Below, in pieces: positions 52,676 through 62,671 of a DNA stretch of 64,000 nucleotides. The notes beneath the pieces were generated by a model, which searched no databases, was not told the origin of the DNA, and saw nothing but the letters and a program-made list of their open reading frames with translations. The number at the start of each line of letters is the position of its first letter. Position 1 is the first letter of the stretch. Source of the DNA: Melieria omissa (lineage: Eukaryota; Arthropoda; Insecta; Diptera; Ulidiidae); contig OZ020269.1 in assembly GCA_963971225.1 (NCBI GenBank), positions 1,240,001 through 1,304,000 on the forward strand, read 5' to 3'. The position numbers were made by a program, and so were the translations under genes.

Positions 52676-53365
52676 TTAAAAGCGAGTATGGCCACCTTTA
52701 CTTAGTATGGCTTCAACAGTTCGCGTCAACTTTAACTCGTATAAAGACTTAATTAAATCTAGAGAAATAGTCTCCCACGCTGCTTCAATGGCACCAATAA
52801 GTTCATCCTTGTTGTCGAACTGGCGTCCGTAGGCATAGACCTTCCTCACCAACCATCCCCATACGTTTTCAATGATATTAAAATCAGGAGAATAGGGGGC
52901 CCGCTCCAGCTGATCAAAGTTTTGCTGCATCAACCACTGCTTCACGACCCGTAAAGTATGGATGGGTGCATTGTCCTGCTGGAATATCCACTTAATAGGA
53001 CCAAACAAGTCAGACAATTGTGGAAAAACTCTCCCAAGCATGGTTTTATAGCCCATTACCGCCATTCTGGCTGTTTCAAATTTCAGCTTGACAGTTCCGT
53101 AGTAGGAAATCGCTCCCCATACCATAATTCCACCTTCTCAACCGTGATGGCGTGTTAAAAAGCGTTCCTTGTTTCTAAGGTCATGGAAATACAAATTGTA
53201 TTCATCGGGTCCATCAAGATTAAACCGTTTTTCGCCCGAAAACTCGACGTACTTCCATTTGTCGTTCCATGCCATATGATTTCTGCGAAATTCCAAACGG
53301 TTTTCTTGGCGCTGAGCAGTTAGCGGTGGTTCTTTTTGCAGTTTTTTTCTTTTTAGGTTGGGGAC
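52676..53365 (-). pseudogene. Tc1-type transposase, catalytic part
   Basis: Minus-strand motifs: MVWGAISYYGTVKLKF, WIFQQDNAPIHTLRVVKQWL (second Asp) and YSPDFNIIENVWGWLVRKVY (third acidic block), ending KGGHTRF at 52676. Upstream, a stop near 53140 breaks the frame although FSGEKRFNLDGPDEYNLYFH-like sequence (first Asp block) is readable at 53170-53245. The SINE separates it from the N-terminus. Confidence 0.8.
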
Positions 53366-53720
53366 ATTCCGAATGCCGAGCAGCCGCCGTGGCTCAGTTG
53401 GTTAGTGCGCGGTCCAACGAGTCGCATGCAGAGCGACGCAAGATCGAATACTGCATGTAGTAACACCTAAAAAAATAACGGGAAACTCGTTTTCTCTTTC
53501 GGTGGCTGTTCTCTCAGCTGGAAATGGCAAACCTCTGAGAGTAAAAATTGCCTATGAAAAAGCTCCCAACCTGCCGTTCGGAACCGGCATAAAACTGTAG
53601 GTCCCTTCCACCCGCGTACAAAATTCACACGCACAACACGGGTGGTTGCGGGAAGCTAGGCCTTAGTCTCGCGTAAGCGGGCTGTCGTGCCAATCAATTA
53701 TTATTATTACATTCCGAATG
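53364..53720 (+). mobile_element. tRNA-derived SINE, copy 1 (53376-53708), 12-bp TSD
   Basis: ACATTCCGAATG flanks both sides (53364-53375, 53709-53720). The head has a Pol III A box, TGGCTCAGTTGG (53390-53401), and a B-box-like AGATCGAATAC near 53441. The body (about 200 bp) has GGTCCCTTCCACCCGCGTAC, and the tail is a short (ATT)n run. A second copy is at 63534-63864, so this is an interspersed family. Confidence 0.88.
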
Positions 53721-54010
53721 ACACGTTTGATAGTAGAATAGCTTGCAGAAAGTCCAGTTTTAGCCTTGATTTTGGCAACTGAGTCAGCGGAATTTGAAGC
53801 ACATCGCAGTATGGCACGCTTGTCTGCAGACGTTGTCACCGAATCTGTTCTGTTTATTTTAAACACTATTTTATGCAAAGAATAATTTTCGCTTTCAAGC
53901 ACTTTAATTTGGGCGATTTCTTCGGAAGTTAGAGCTTTTCCGTGACCCATTTTCATACAAACGTTAAGAAAAACATTTAATGGAATGATCAAATTTGGTT
54001 TTGCTCCCAA
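53715..54010 (-). pseudogene. Tc1-type transposase, N-terminal DNA-binding part
   Basis: From MGHGKALTSEEIAQIKVLES on the minus strand: a first HTH (YSLHKIVFKINRT) and a second (TGLSASYSTIKRVIRNV), the bipartite paired-like domain of Tc1/Tc3 transposases. It runs into the SINE at its C-terminal end. Probable start is the internal methionine (codon 22). Confidence 0.75.
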
Positions 54011-54282
54011 AAGTCCCGTTATTCGCCAAAAAAGCAGCTATTTTGAATGTGAACCTATTCTGGTGGCCCACTAAAATGTACTTAGTTTTGGGGTTCACTT
54101 TACAAAAGTGGGCCAAAAACAAAAAATGAAATAAATGTCAAATTGTGTTTTGGACATATAGGTTCACAATAGATGCCTGAACATCTTGATACCAATAAAT
54201 GAGGTAAATCTGTGTTTTGTAAGAACACTACTCATTTTCCTCCAGAAAAAAATGTGAACCTATTCTGGTGGCCCGGAGTGTA

Positions 54283-54574
54283 TATACTTATATACATATC
54301 CTAGCCCCATGCTACTTTCGTCTGGCCAGACGAATTAATGCAAATTTTAGCTATTTCTGAAAATAGTAGTACAAGGTCCCTAGGGACCTTTCCACTAATC
54401 CACGTACTAAACGTTCTTAAACCTCAATAAAAATTAAACTATTCCTAGAATCACTTCGATACCAATTTTAATAGCTTTAGCACAATTTTCTCTTGGAATA
54501 CATGTCCGGATCGAATATTCGATCCTACAACAATAAAAAGTTATGAGAGTTTGAAAATCGAAATGGTCCCAGGG
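54283..54574. other. Interval without a gene
   Basis: No gene is visible. Contains the palindromes TCGTCTGGCCAGACGA (54323-54338) and GGTCCCTAGGGACC (54376) and a TTAA at 54418, possibly the right end of a piggyBac-like element. Confidence 0.3.
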
Positions 54575-55313
54575 CAGTGATGTTAACTGTAGGGAAAATT
54601 CCCTACATGTAGGGAATTTTAGCGAAAATTCACTAAATGTAGGGAATTTTCAAACAACCCTGGTTATGGAAAATTTTGAAGTCAAATTAGTCAAACTAAA
54701 AATTTTAAAGATCAAATGTTGTTTCCCAATTTGTCAAAGTTGGCCAAATATGTTTCAGCACTACCACATTCTAATGCAGACTCTGAAAGAATATTGTCGA
54801 ACAAAAAAGGAACACATCAAGCCATGATAATTGGACTTCAATTTGTATAATTCGCTCTTACTTAGAAGACGAAGATATCAGCTGTGTAAATTTTCAATGT
54901 AAAGAACAGCACTTTAAGAAAATGGCATACACTGAGTAGTATGACCATAAATTAGTCTTAGTGTAATTTTTGTACTGATTTTTTTAATGTGATGAAATGG
55001 TATCTCAGTGCAAAGCACAATCTTTTCTATGTTGTTATGTTTCCATGTTTTAAATCGTATCTCAGTACAAAGCACAACTTTGTTTTGTTGTTTTCATGTT
55101 GCAAATGAATTAAAAGAAGAATTAATAAATGTTATGGTTTTTACTTTTGCGACTTTTATTCACAAAAAATTATAAAAAACCTTAAATATTAAAAAATACT
55201 TGGAAAATAAGTGTAGAGAGTTTCGTAGGGAAAATTGCTGGACAGCGTAGGGAAAAGTAGGGATTTTTTTCAAGTCGCGTAGTGATTTTTCAAAAAAAAA
55301 GTTAACATCACTG
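54575..55313 (+). mobile_element. hAT element, copy A, left flank rearranged
   Basis: Ends CAGTGATGTTAAC and GTTAACATCACTG. The right flank is GTTGTAAC (the reverse complement of the copy-B TSD) but the left flank, GTCCCAGG, does not match. Repeats of TGTAGGGAATTTT lie near the left end. A frame near 54725 reads LAKYVSALPHSNADSERI, a hAT C-terminal dimerisation motif, so it is a transposase remnant. Confidence 0.8.
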
Positions 55314-56032
55314 GTTGTAACGTGAAGCATCGAATTGCAGCAGCAGTCAGATGGTATGTATTAAACAATTTATGTTTAACTTTTTTATTAATTGCAGGCG
55401 AAGTCAGGATGTTGAACTGCGTCAGACCCCAAACAGTTTCGAAGTGCGTCAACAAGTCGAGGTTCATCTTTAAATGCACCAATTTTTTTTATTCACGATG
55501 ATTTTTTATTATTTTTAAATATTTTAAAAATAAAATAATTAATTTAAAAATGCACTGTTTTATTTTCTCCATAAAAATCAACTGGTTACAGAACTAGCCC
55601 AGAATAAACTAGTTCGCAAACTAGTCGCTTTGCAACTGGTTTGAAAACTGGTTGCTTCGGACTAACCTTGGACTAGTTGCAAATGGATGCAGACGGGGAC
55701 TATTGACCCTCGCCTGGGACACCGCCATGTTAAAAGGAGGAATTTGCTCCAAGGAAACGAGTCGATTCTGAGGTCATATGTGACTGTCAAGCGACCAGTT
55801 GAAAAACTAGACTTGGACCAGTCCGATTTCCCACAGGGTATATGTATAGGTCTTCGGCATATATTATGTATGTTTGAAGTATTTGTGGTTGTTGATTATT
55901 TAACTAAGTTTATCTGTTGCTACTAGAAATAGTGTTACTGATAATGGAGATCCTTGAGGTATTCCGTTCTTAGTGGGTGGGGATCTGAGTAGTAGCCATT
56001 TACTTTGGTTCGAATTTCCCTGTTGGACTTCT
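54575..56032. repeat. Left arm of a 1.5-kb inverted duplication
   Basis: Reverse-complementary to 59009-60508, with small indels. The arm contains hAT copy A, the inner part of a CCCTGT-ended element and a piece of I-clade RT. It ends at CCCTGTTGGACTTC. Confidence 0.88.
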
Positions 56033-57041
56033 AACAAAATTTATTATTTTTGAGCCCAGGCGTCACTCAATTAATTGATCGATGATTGAGTGTATTCCAA
56101 TCCGATCAAACGCCTTTTCTGAGTCGAAGGCTACAATTGACAAATGTCCTTTTGCGGACAACGTGTTTGAGATAAATTCGTCGAGCGCTAATAATGCGTC
56201 GATTGTACTTTTACCGCTTTTGTATACTGTTTGATTTTTCGTTCGCATAGGTACCACATTATTCTTTTTGATATCATTTTTTCGACTATTTTCGACATGC
56301 AGGGGAGTAATGAAATGGGCCGGTAACCTTCGGTGCGATTTTTTGGTTTGGGTATAGGTATTGTCACAGCAGTTTTCCATTGTTGGGGTATGATACTAGT
56401 ATTGAAAATGTCGTTGTAGGTTTGCATAAATATTCTTGAAGTTGGTAGTTAGATTTTTTAAAATTCGGTAAGATAGTTGGTCGAAACCTGGTGCTTTTCC
56501 TTTCAAACCGGTAAGACACGAATTAAGTTCTAGTAGCGTAAAAGGGTTTTCTATTTGTTTTGCTGTAGGGTTTATTATGTGGGTTAGAGTTATGTGGTTG
56601 GGAATGGTGTTTTTGAAGGATACGAATTCGTTGTCAAAGCTTGAATCGTTTGAGTAGTTTGACCAATTGAGTGCGAGTGTGTTTGCCATTGCTGTTGGAT
56701 TTGAAGTCGATGTACCGTCGCCTTTTTCAAGTGAGTGTATGCTTTTATTTACTCTCGCTAGGGATCTGATTTTATCCCAGAGTAAGCTCATGGGCGTGTT
56801 AGGGCTAATTTTGCTCGTAAAAATTTGAAATGAGTTCCTTTTGGCTTTTTTAACTTCCCTTTTGAACTTTGCATTTATTTTTTTGTAGCTGAGCGCGTTT
56901 TCTAATGTTTGGTTTCTTTTAAATTGTTTCCAATGTTCTTTTTTCCTGTTGCAGTTTTGCTAGCTCACCGTTCCACCAGCATACTTCTCTTGTGTGTTTG
57001 TTGTTTCCACTACGCGGGATAGACTACACCTTTTCAACCCC
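55847..57041 (-). pseudogene. I-clade LINE ORF2, N-terminal RT part
   Basis: On the minus strand: VWWNGELAKLQQEKR (post-endonuclease linker), PMSLLWDKIRSLARVNKSIH, LTGLKGKAPGFDQLSYRILK, TIPIPKPKNRTEGYRPISLL, KSGKSTIDALLALDEFI, VAFDSEKAFDRIG (first RT Asp) and, across stops, GIPQGSPLS-like and YAEDLYIY sequence close to 55850. Order and motifs fit the I/Nimb group. Several stops and shifts occur. The downstream half of such an element lies on the opposite strand at 59009-62566. Confidence 0.8.
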
Positions 57042-57697
57042 AAAATGAGAATGCGTAAATTCATAATGAGAAATATAAATTCGTAATGAGAATGCGTAAG
57101 TTCATAATGAGAAATATAAATTTGTAATGAGAATGCGTAAATTCAAAATGAGAAATATAAATTCGTAATGAGAATGCGAAAATTCAAAATGAGAAATATA
57201 AATTGATAATGGGAATGCGTAAATTCAAAATGAGAAAAGGAAAATTCAAATTGAGAATGCGTAAATTCAAAATGAGAATATTTTTCCCACTTGTTCTTGG
57301 TTTGGTTTAGAGTCCTGCACGAGTATGCATTTTTGCTATTGTACATAAAGAATTTTAAAAAATAAAACTAAGGAGTGAACCATTATGCGAACAATGTTTA
57401 CGGTATCTTGAGGGAATAATTGATAATGCAAAGCAAACTATTACTGGTGGAGATTGTGCCAGAGCTGTACAGCACACCAAAACATTTCATGAAAATGGCA
57501 TTGCTTTACAGGATATGGACGTAGGGATGTAATAATTGTTTAAGCACTTTTTTTGCCTTTTGTTATTGAATTCATATAATAAAATTTTCTCATACTAAAA
57601 ATAAAGCTCTCATTTCAAATTTTCCTTTTCCTATTTTGAATTTACGCATTCTCATTACGAATTTATATTTCTCATTATGAACTTACGCATTCTCAAT
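57042..57697. mobile_element. Foldback-type element with minisatellite arms
   Basis: The left arm (57042-57280) is a tandem array of AATGAGAATGCGTAAATTCA and AATGAGAAATATAAATTCGT units; the right arm (about 57620-57697) has the same units inverted. Between them is unique sequence with a frame containing CEQCLRYLEGIIDNAKQTIT that I do not recognise. Repetitive inverted arms around unique DNA are the foldback layout. Confidence 0.65.
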
Positions 57698-57766
57698 ATG
57701 TAAATTAAAAGAATCAAAGTTGATTTTATTTGAGTCCTTTATTTTAACAGCACTATGTGCTTCTTT

Positions 57767-59008
57767 TAACACTAGATTTACCAGACCAGTCATTTTGACT
57801 GGTCGGGCAATTTCAGTTCTAAATTCCCACTACATGTAACATTTGTTTTCCGAAATGATGTTATGACTTTTGTAACTATAAGTAGAGAATATATTTTATG
57901 AACTTAATGTCACTTTATGTTTATTCGTAACAAATATATTTTTTGTTTCTGACACTTATACCAGTACCAGTCAAAATGACTGGTGAATGTTTCTAAGAAG
58001 AAATTCTGTGATGAAATGATATTGGGCCAGCTAAAACAATTGAACAAATTGGTGTTGCTGGTAGATTACCAGTTCAGAGTTGAAAAATGTCCACGGGCCA
58101 ACAGCACATGCTAAAAGAAACATTATGAAAGGGAATCTAAGCAATGCGTTCCTATTACTAATTGACAACCATATTTTGGACCAAGTACGAATTTGTACAA
58201 AGTTAGAAGTTTCTCGGGTTTTCAGGAAAACTGGACAATTACGCAAGCAAAATTGAAGGCGTTCCTTGCAATATTGTACGCACGTGGGCATACGAAGCAA
58301 ATTCTTTGAGGCTTCAATATTTGTGAAGCACCAAGTGGGGACCGTCATTTTTCTCCAGCACTATGAGTAGCCGTGATTTTATTGAGATTCTGCGATACAT
58401 TCATTTTGACAAATGAAGTCAGAGGAGTCAACGTCTGCAAACCGATAAATTCGCTTTAGTCGCAGCAGTTTGGGACAAATTCATTGAAAATAGGCAAAAT
58501 TGCTTCAAACCGGGAGCTTATATTACTGTAGATGAGCAACTATTTATAAAAAAAACCAGATGCAGATCTACCCAGTATATGCCAAATAAACTCCATAAAT
58601 CTGGCATAAAGTTTTGGCTGGCGTCTGATGTACAGACGAATTATGTAGTAAGTGGCTTTCCGTATTTAGGAAAAGACGAAGCCCGAAATGCATCAACCCT
58701 CCTACGCGAATTTTATATAATGAAACTTCTGGAACTGTATACCATGAAGGGTAGAGTTGTAACAACCCATTATTTGTTTACAAGTATTCCTTTGGCGTTA
58801 AAATTAAGATCTAAAAATACATCGTTGCTTGAAGCAATACGCGCAAACGAGAGGGAACTGCCGAAAACTTGTAAACTGAAAAAAGACGGCATGGCTCGTT
58901 TCTCAACATTGTTGTACAAGTGAAAGCAAACCAAATGGAAAAGTACTTATACTAAACACAAAACAACAACATGTCAAAATTGATAAAACTTCAACGAAGA
59001 AGAAGAAC
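57767..59008 (+). mobile_element. piggyBac element, right-truncated
   Basis: TTAA at 57767-57770 is followed by CACTAGATTTACCAGACCAG. Palindromes CCAGTCATTTTGACTGG (about 57784) and CCAGTCAAAATGACTGG (about 57965) mark the left end. The transposase is degenerate, and the right end is lost at the start of the inverted-duplication arm (59009). Confidence 0.75.
58080..58923 (+). pseudogene. piggyBac transposase (DDE_Tnp_1_7 type), degenerate
   Basis: Across several frames: WTITQAKLKAFLAILYARGA, SSRDFIEILRYIHFD, ITVDEQLFIKKTRCRSTQY (catalytic Asp in VDEQ), then an open frame from 58579 with KFWLASDVQTNYVVSGFPYL (second Asp), LFTSIPLALKLRSKNTSLL and KDGMARFSTLLYK. The motif order is that of piggyBac. 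Stops near 58120-58400 disable it. Confidence 0.8.
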
Positions 59009-59201
59009 GAAGTCCAACAGGGAAATTCGAACCAAAGTAAATGGCTACTACTCAGATCCCCACCCACTAAGAACGGAATACCTCAAGGATCTCCATTATC
59101 AACAACACTATTTCTAGTAGCAACAGATAAACTTAGTTAAATAATCAACAACCACAAATACTTCAAACATACATAATATATGCCGAAGACCTATACATAT
59201 A
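59009..59201 (+). pseudogene. I-clade LINE ORF2, RT palm fragment
   Basis: The plus strand encodes NGIPQGSPLSTTLFLVATDK and, out of frame, IYAEDLYIY (YADD-type motif with Glu for the second Asp). It is interrupted at TATA (59198-59201) by the CCCTGT-ended element and resumes at 60777 with AKFKNNDLTVNLQ. The same sequence is present inverted in the left arm. Confidence 0.7.
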
Positions 59202-60508
59202 CCCTGTGGGAAATCGGACTGGTCCAAGTCTAGTTTTTCAACTGGTCGCTTGACAGTCACATATGACCTCAGAATCGACTCGTTTCCTTGGAGCAAACTC
59301 ACCCTTTTAACATGGCGGTGTCCCAGGCGAGGGTCAATAGTCCCCGTCTACATCCATTTGCAACTAGTCCAAGGTTAGTCCGAAGCAACCAGTTTTCAAA
59401 CCAGTTGCAAAGCGACTAGTTTTCGAACTAGTTTATTCTGGGCTAGTTCTGTAACCAGTTGATTTTTATGGAGAAAATAAAACAGTGCATTTTTTAATTA
59501 ATTATTTTATTTTTAAAATATTTAAAAATAATAAAAAATCATCGTGAATAAAAAAAATTGTTGGTGCATTTAAAGATGAACCTCGACTTGTTGACGCACT
59601 TCGAAACTGTTTGGGGTCTGACGCAGTTCAACATCCTGACTTCGCCTGCAATTAATAAAAAAGTTAAACATAAATTGTTTAATACATACCATCCGACTGC
59701 TGCTGCAATTCGATGCTTCACGTTACAACCAGTGATGTTAACTTTTTTTTTGAAAAATCCCTACGCGACTTGAAAAAAATCCCTACTTTTCCCTACGCTG
59801 TCCAGCAATTTTCCCTACGAAACTCTCTACACTTATTTTCCAAGTATTTTTTAATATTTAAGGTTTTTTTAATTTTTTGTGAATAAAAGTCGCAAAAGTA
59901 AAAACCATAACATTTGTTAATTCTTCTTTTAATTCATTTGCAACATGAAAACAACAAAACAAAGTTGTGCTTTGTACTGAGATACGATTTAAAACATGGA
60001 AACATAACAACATAGAAAAGATTGTGCTTTGCACTGAGATACCATTTCATCACATTAAAAAAATCAGTACAAAAATTACACTAAGACTAATTATTTATGG
60101 TCATACTACTCAGTGTATGCCATTTTCTTAAAGTGCTGTTCCTTACATTGAAAATTTACACAGGTGATATCTTCGTCTTCTAAGTAAGAGCGAATTATAC
60201 AAATTGAAGTCCAATTATCATGGCTTGATGTGTTCCTTTTTTGTTCGAAAATATTCTTTCAGAGTCTGCATTAGAATGTGGTAGTGCTGAAACATATTTG
60301 GCCAACTTTGACAAATTGGGATACAACATTTGATCGTTAAAATTTTTAGTTTAACTAATTTGACTTCAAAATTTTCCATAACCAGGGTTGTTTGAAAATT
60401 CCCTACATTTAGTGAATTTTAAAAAATCTGTCCTTTTTTCCCCTACGCACACAATTTTCGCTAAAATTCCCTACATGTAGGGAATTTTCCCTACAGTTAA
60501 CATCACTG
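59009..60508. repeat. Right arm of the 1.5-kb inverted duplication
   Basis: Complementary to 54575-56032. It contains GIPQGSPLSTTLFLVATDKL (I-clade RT, plus strand), most of the CCCTGT-ended element and hAT copy B. Confidence 0.88.
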
Positions 60509-60776
60509 GTTACAACGCAAAATTCTAACTGAAATCATTCAAGATAAAACGTGCAAATCGAGCGAACTTCGAGTCATAGAAACAGAAAGAAAAAAACATT
60601 TCCACGTTGTTGTTGTAACAAAAGCATCGCAAGATCAGCCGTAACAGAATAATGTTGATTATTTCACCTCTGTTTCGTCTTTCGTTTCGTATTCTCATTG
60701 CCCAATTGACAAAAAAAAACTAGTTGAAAGGCCAATGAATTTTGGGAACTAGTTGTCTCAGGTCCGACAGGGTATA
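59198..60776. mobile_element. CCCTGT-ended DNA element (59202-60772) with nested hAT
   Basis: Ends CCCTGTGGGA (left) and TCCGACAGGG (right), with TATA on both sides (59198-59201, 60773-60776). Removing it joins CTATACATATA to CGCAAAATTT and restores the LINE reading frame. About 0.8 kb without the hAT insertion and non-coding. Subterminal ACTAGT-rich repeats lie at 59360-59440. TSD could be TATA or TA; superfamily not assigned. Confidence 0.65.
59722..60516 (-). mobile_element. hAT element, copy B (59730-60508), 8-bp TSD
   Basis: CAGTGATGTTAAC and GTTAACATCACTG ends with GTTACAAC on both sides (59722-59729, 60509-60516). 779 bp. Carries the antisense of the LAKYVSALPHSNADSERI-type remnant, so the transposase C-terminus is on the minus strand. 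Non-autonomous. Confidence 0.88.
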
Positions 60777-62566
60777 CGCAAAATTTAAAAACAACGATCT
60801 AACAGTTAACCTACAAACGCTATACTCTAAAATAAAACCTTGGTGTTTATATAGTGGCACGAAGATTTCAGTTGAAAAATCCAAGTCCATCCACATATGC
60901 AAAAAACAAAAATGCCAACCTCCAAATTTACAACTAGACTCACTTAATATAATCGGCAACGAAAATTTAAGAATTCTAGGACTCATTTTCAACAAAAAGT
61001 AAACATGGAATGATCATATAAATCACTTCTGCAAGAATCTTATGAGTAGACTAAATATAACCAAATGCCTAAGCAATATTAAACTCGAATGCAACACAAA
61101 CTCTTTAGTATACATAGTAAAAACAATTATTTTAACGAAAATCTACTACGGCCTCCCCCTCTTCGGATACAAATCAGCCACAAACCTACGCAAACCCTCA
61201 TCAATATATCACAATGCAGCTCGATTGGCACTGGGAGCTTTCCGAACTACCCCCATTCCCAACCTCTTAATGGAAGCTGGACTACCCACACTAAAAAATA
61301 GACTATGGCTAACAACAGCACGACATATTCCAACACTCATACACTCATACGGATCGAAAATTAACGACCTCGCACAAAGCCGGATAAAACGAAAAAAACC
61401 AACAAAACGCGAATCAGCAATACAAAGAATCCTGGATGCCGGAAAAAACTGCAACATCGATGCAACTCCTATTGCCAAATCAAGACTAAAATCACCACCA
61501 TGGCAATTTAAATCCGAATCTATAGTTGTTCACGAAAACGGTAACACACTAAGAGCCATCCCAGAGACAATGTCTCTGGCCATCCTCTTACCAAACTACA
61601 CAAGCATCTTCACAGCCGAAGCCGAGGCGATCTTTTACGCAGCACAGTACGTAAAAACACACAAAGCCAAATACATTATATTCACAGAGTCACTCTTAAC
61701 AATAAAAGCAGTTCTTAACCCTAATAATACCGAAAATACAATAGCCCAAATTCGTGATATTCTGAACACCTGTAAAAACATAAAGATATGGTGGGTTCCA
61801 AGCCACATAGGAATGCATGGAAACAACATTGCTGATGAAGCTGCCAAAGCTGCAGTGAAATCACCCTTGCATCTTCAAAACATCTCAAATAAGCAGGACA
61901 TACGACACGAAATAAAAAAACAATACAAAATCAGACTACGCGACACCTCGATATCAAATATTAGCCACCACTATAAAACAATAAATCCCAATCTCACATC
62001 CCCCCAATTCCCATTGTCTATCAGACGAAGAGAAGCTGTAATTTACACCCGATTACGACTAGGACACGCCCGCCTTACACACCAACACCTGTTCAACAGA
62101 ACTCCAGGACCGATATGCACATTTTGCAATGCAGAAGATCTGACGATATCACATCTCCTCTCTACATGTAGGGCGATATCTAACAGTCAAACCTAAATTG
62201 GAGCGTTGAGCGTTGCGTTTTCTGACGCAAGTGCTCAGTGCGGCATACCGAAATTGAAGTGTTGCGTTGGGATTGTCAAAATCATGAAATGAAAACAAAT
62301 GTAAAAAAAATATCTGTTTAGTTGCTAAAAAACCAAGTCAGAGCGTCAGAGCGTTTCAATTGCGGTTTGCCTCATACAATTTGTATGAGCATGAAGCAAT
62401 TTTGACACTTGCTTGCCGCTGACGCTCCAATTTAGGTTTGACTGTAAAATCAAACAGATACATCAACTTAACCAAAACACAATGGAAATACTTACAACAC
62501 CAGCAGAAGACAACATAAAAAATTGCACATTGCTAATAAAAAAACGTGGACTTTTGTACGAAATCT
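60777..62566 (+). pseudogene. I-clade LINE ORF2, RT C-terminus and RNase H
   Basis: NLQTLYSKIKPWCLYSGTKI and NLRILGLIFNKK (RT thumb), a stop near 61000, then an open 384-codon frame from 61042 with RNase H: AILLPNYTSIFTAEAEAIFY (Glu), KYIIFTESLLTIKAVLN (a Glu where Asp is usual) and WWVPSHIGMHGNNIADEAAK (last Asp), and a zinc tail, CTFCNAEDLTISHLLSTC. A MITE interrupts it at 62184; after removal the frame continues to a stop at 62566. The 3' UTR runs to an A-run near 62662-62672. Confidence 0.82.
62181..62447. mobile_element. MITE (62184-62444) with TAA TSD
   Basis: CAGTCAAACCTAAATTGGAG at the left and the complement CTCCAATTTAGGTTTGACTG at the right; TAA flanks both. 261 bp, no coding. Three-base TAA duplications suggest PIF/Harbinger mobilisation. 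Confidence 0.75.
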
Positions 62567-62671
62567 AAACGCACTCAACCGACAGCGGAAGGCCTTAGTC
62601 GCTAATGCTAGTTTTTTTTTTCAATAATTGTAATTTATTTTACGATATTGATAATAATATCATAAAAAAAA

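Larger units (their letters stand above)
52363..54282 (-). mobile_element. Tc1-superfamily element with doubled terminal repeats (52365-54280)
   Basis: The outer ends are CACTCCGGGCCACCAGAATA at the left and its complement at the right; TA lies on both sides. A second inner copy of GGGCCACCAGAATAGGTTCAC lies about 200 bp inside each end (near 52578 and 54044). This is the IR/DR layout of Sleeping Beauty-type elements. A two-part minus-strand transposase lies between and a SINE is inserted at 53376. Confidence 0.85.

Noticed and set aside
53376..53460. Genuine tRNA gene
   Set aside because: Only A- and B-box-like motifs are present; the cloverleaf is not maintained and a SINE body and TSDs follow.
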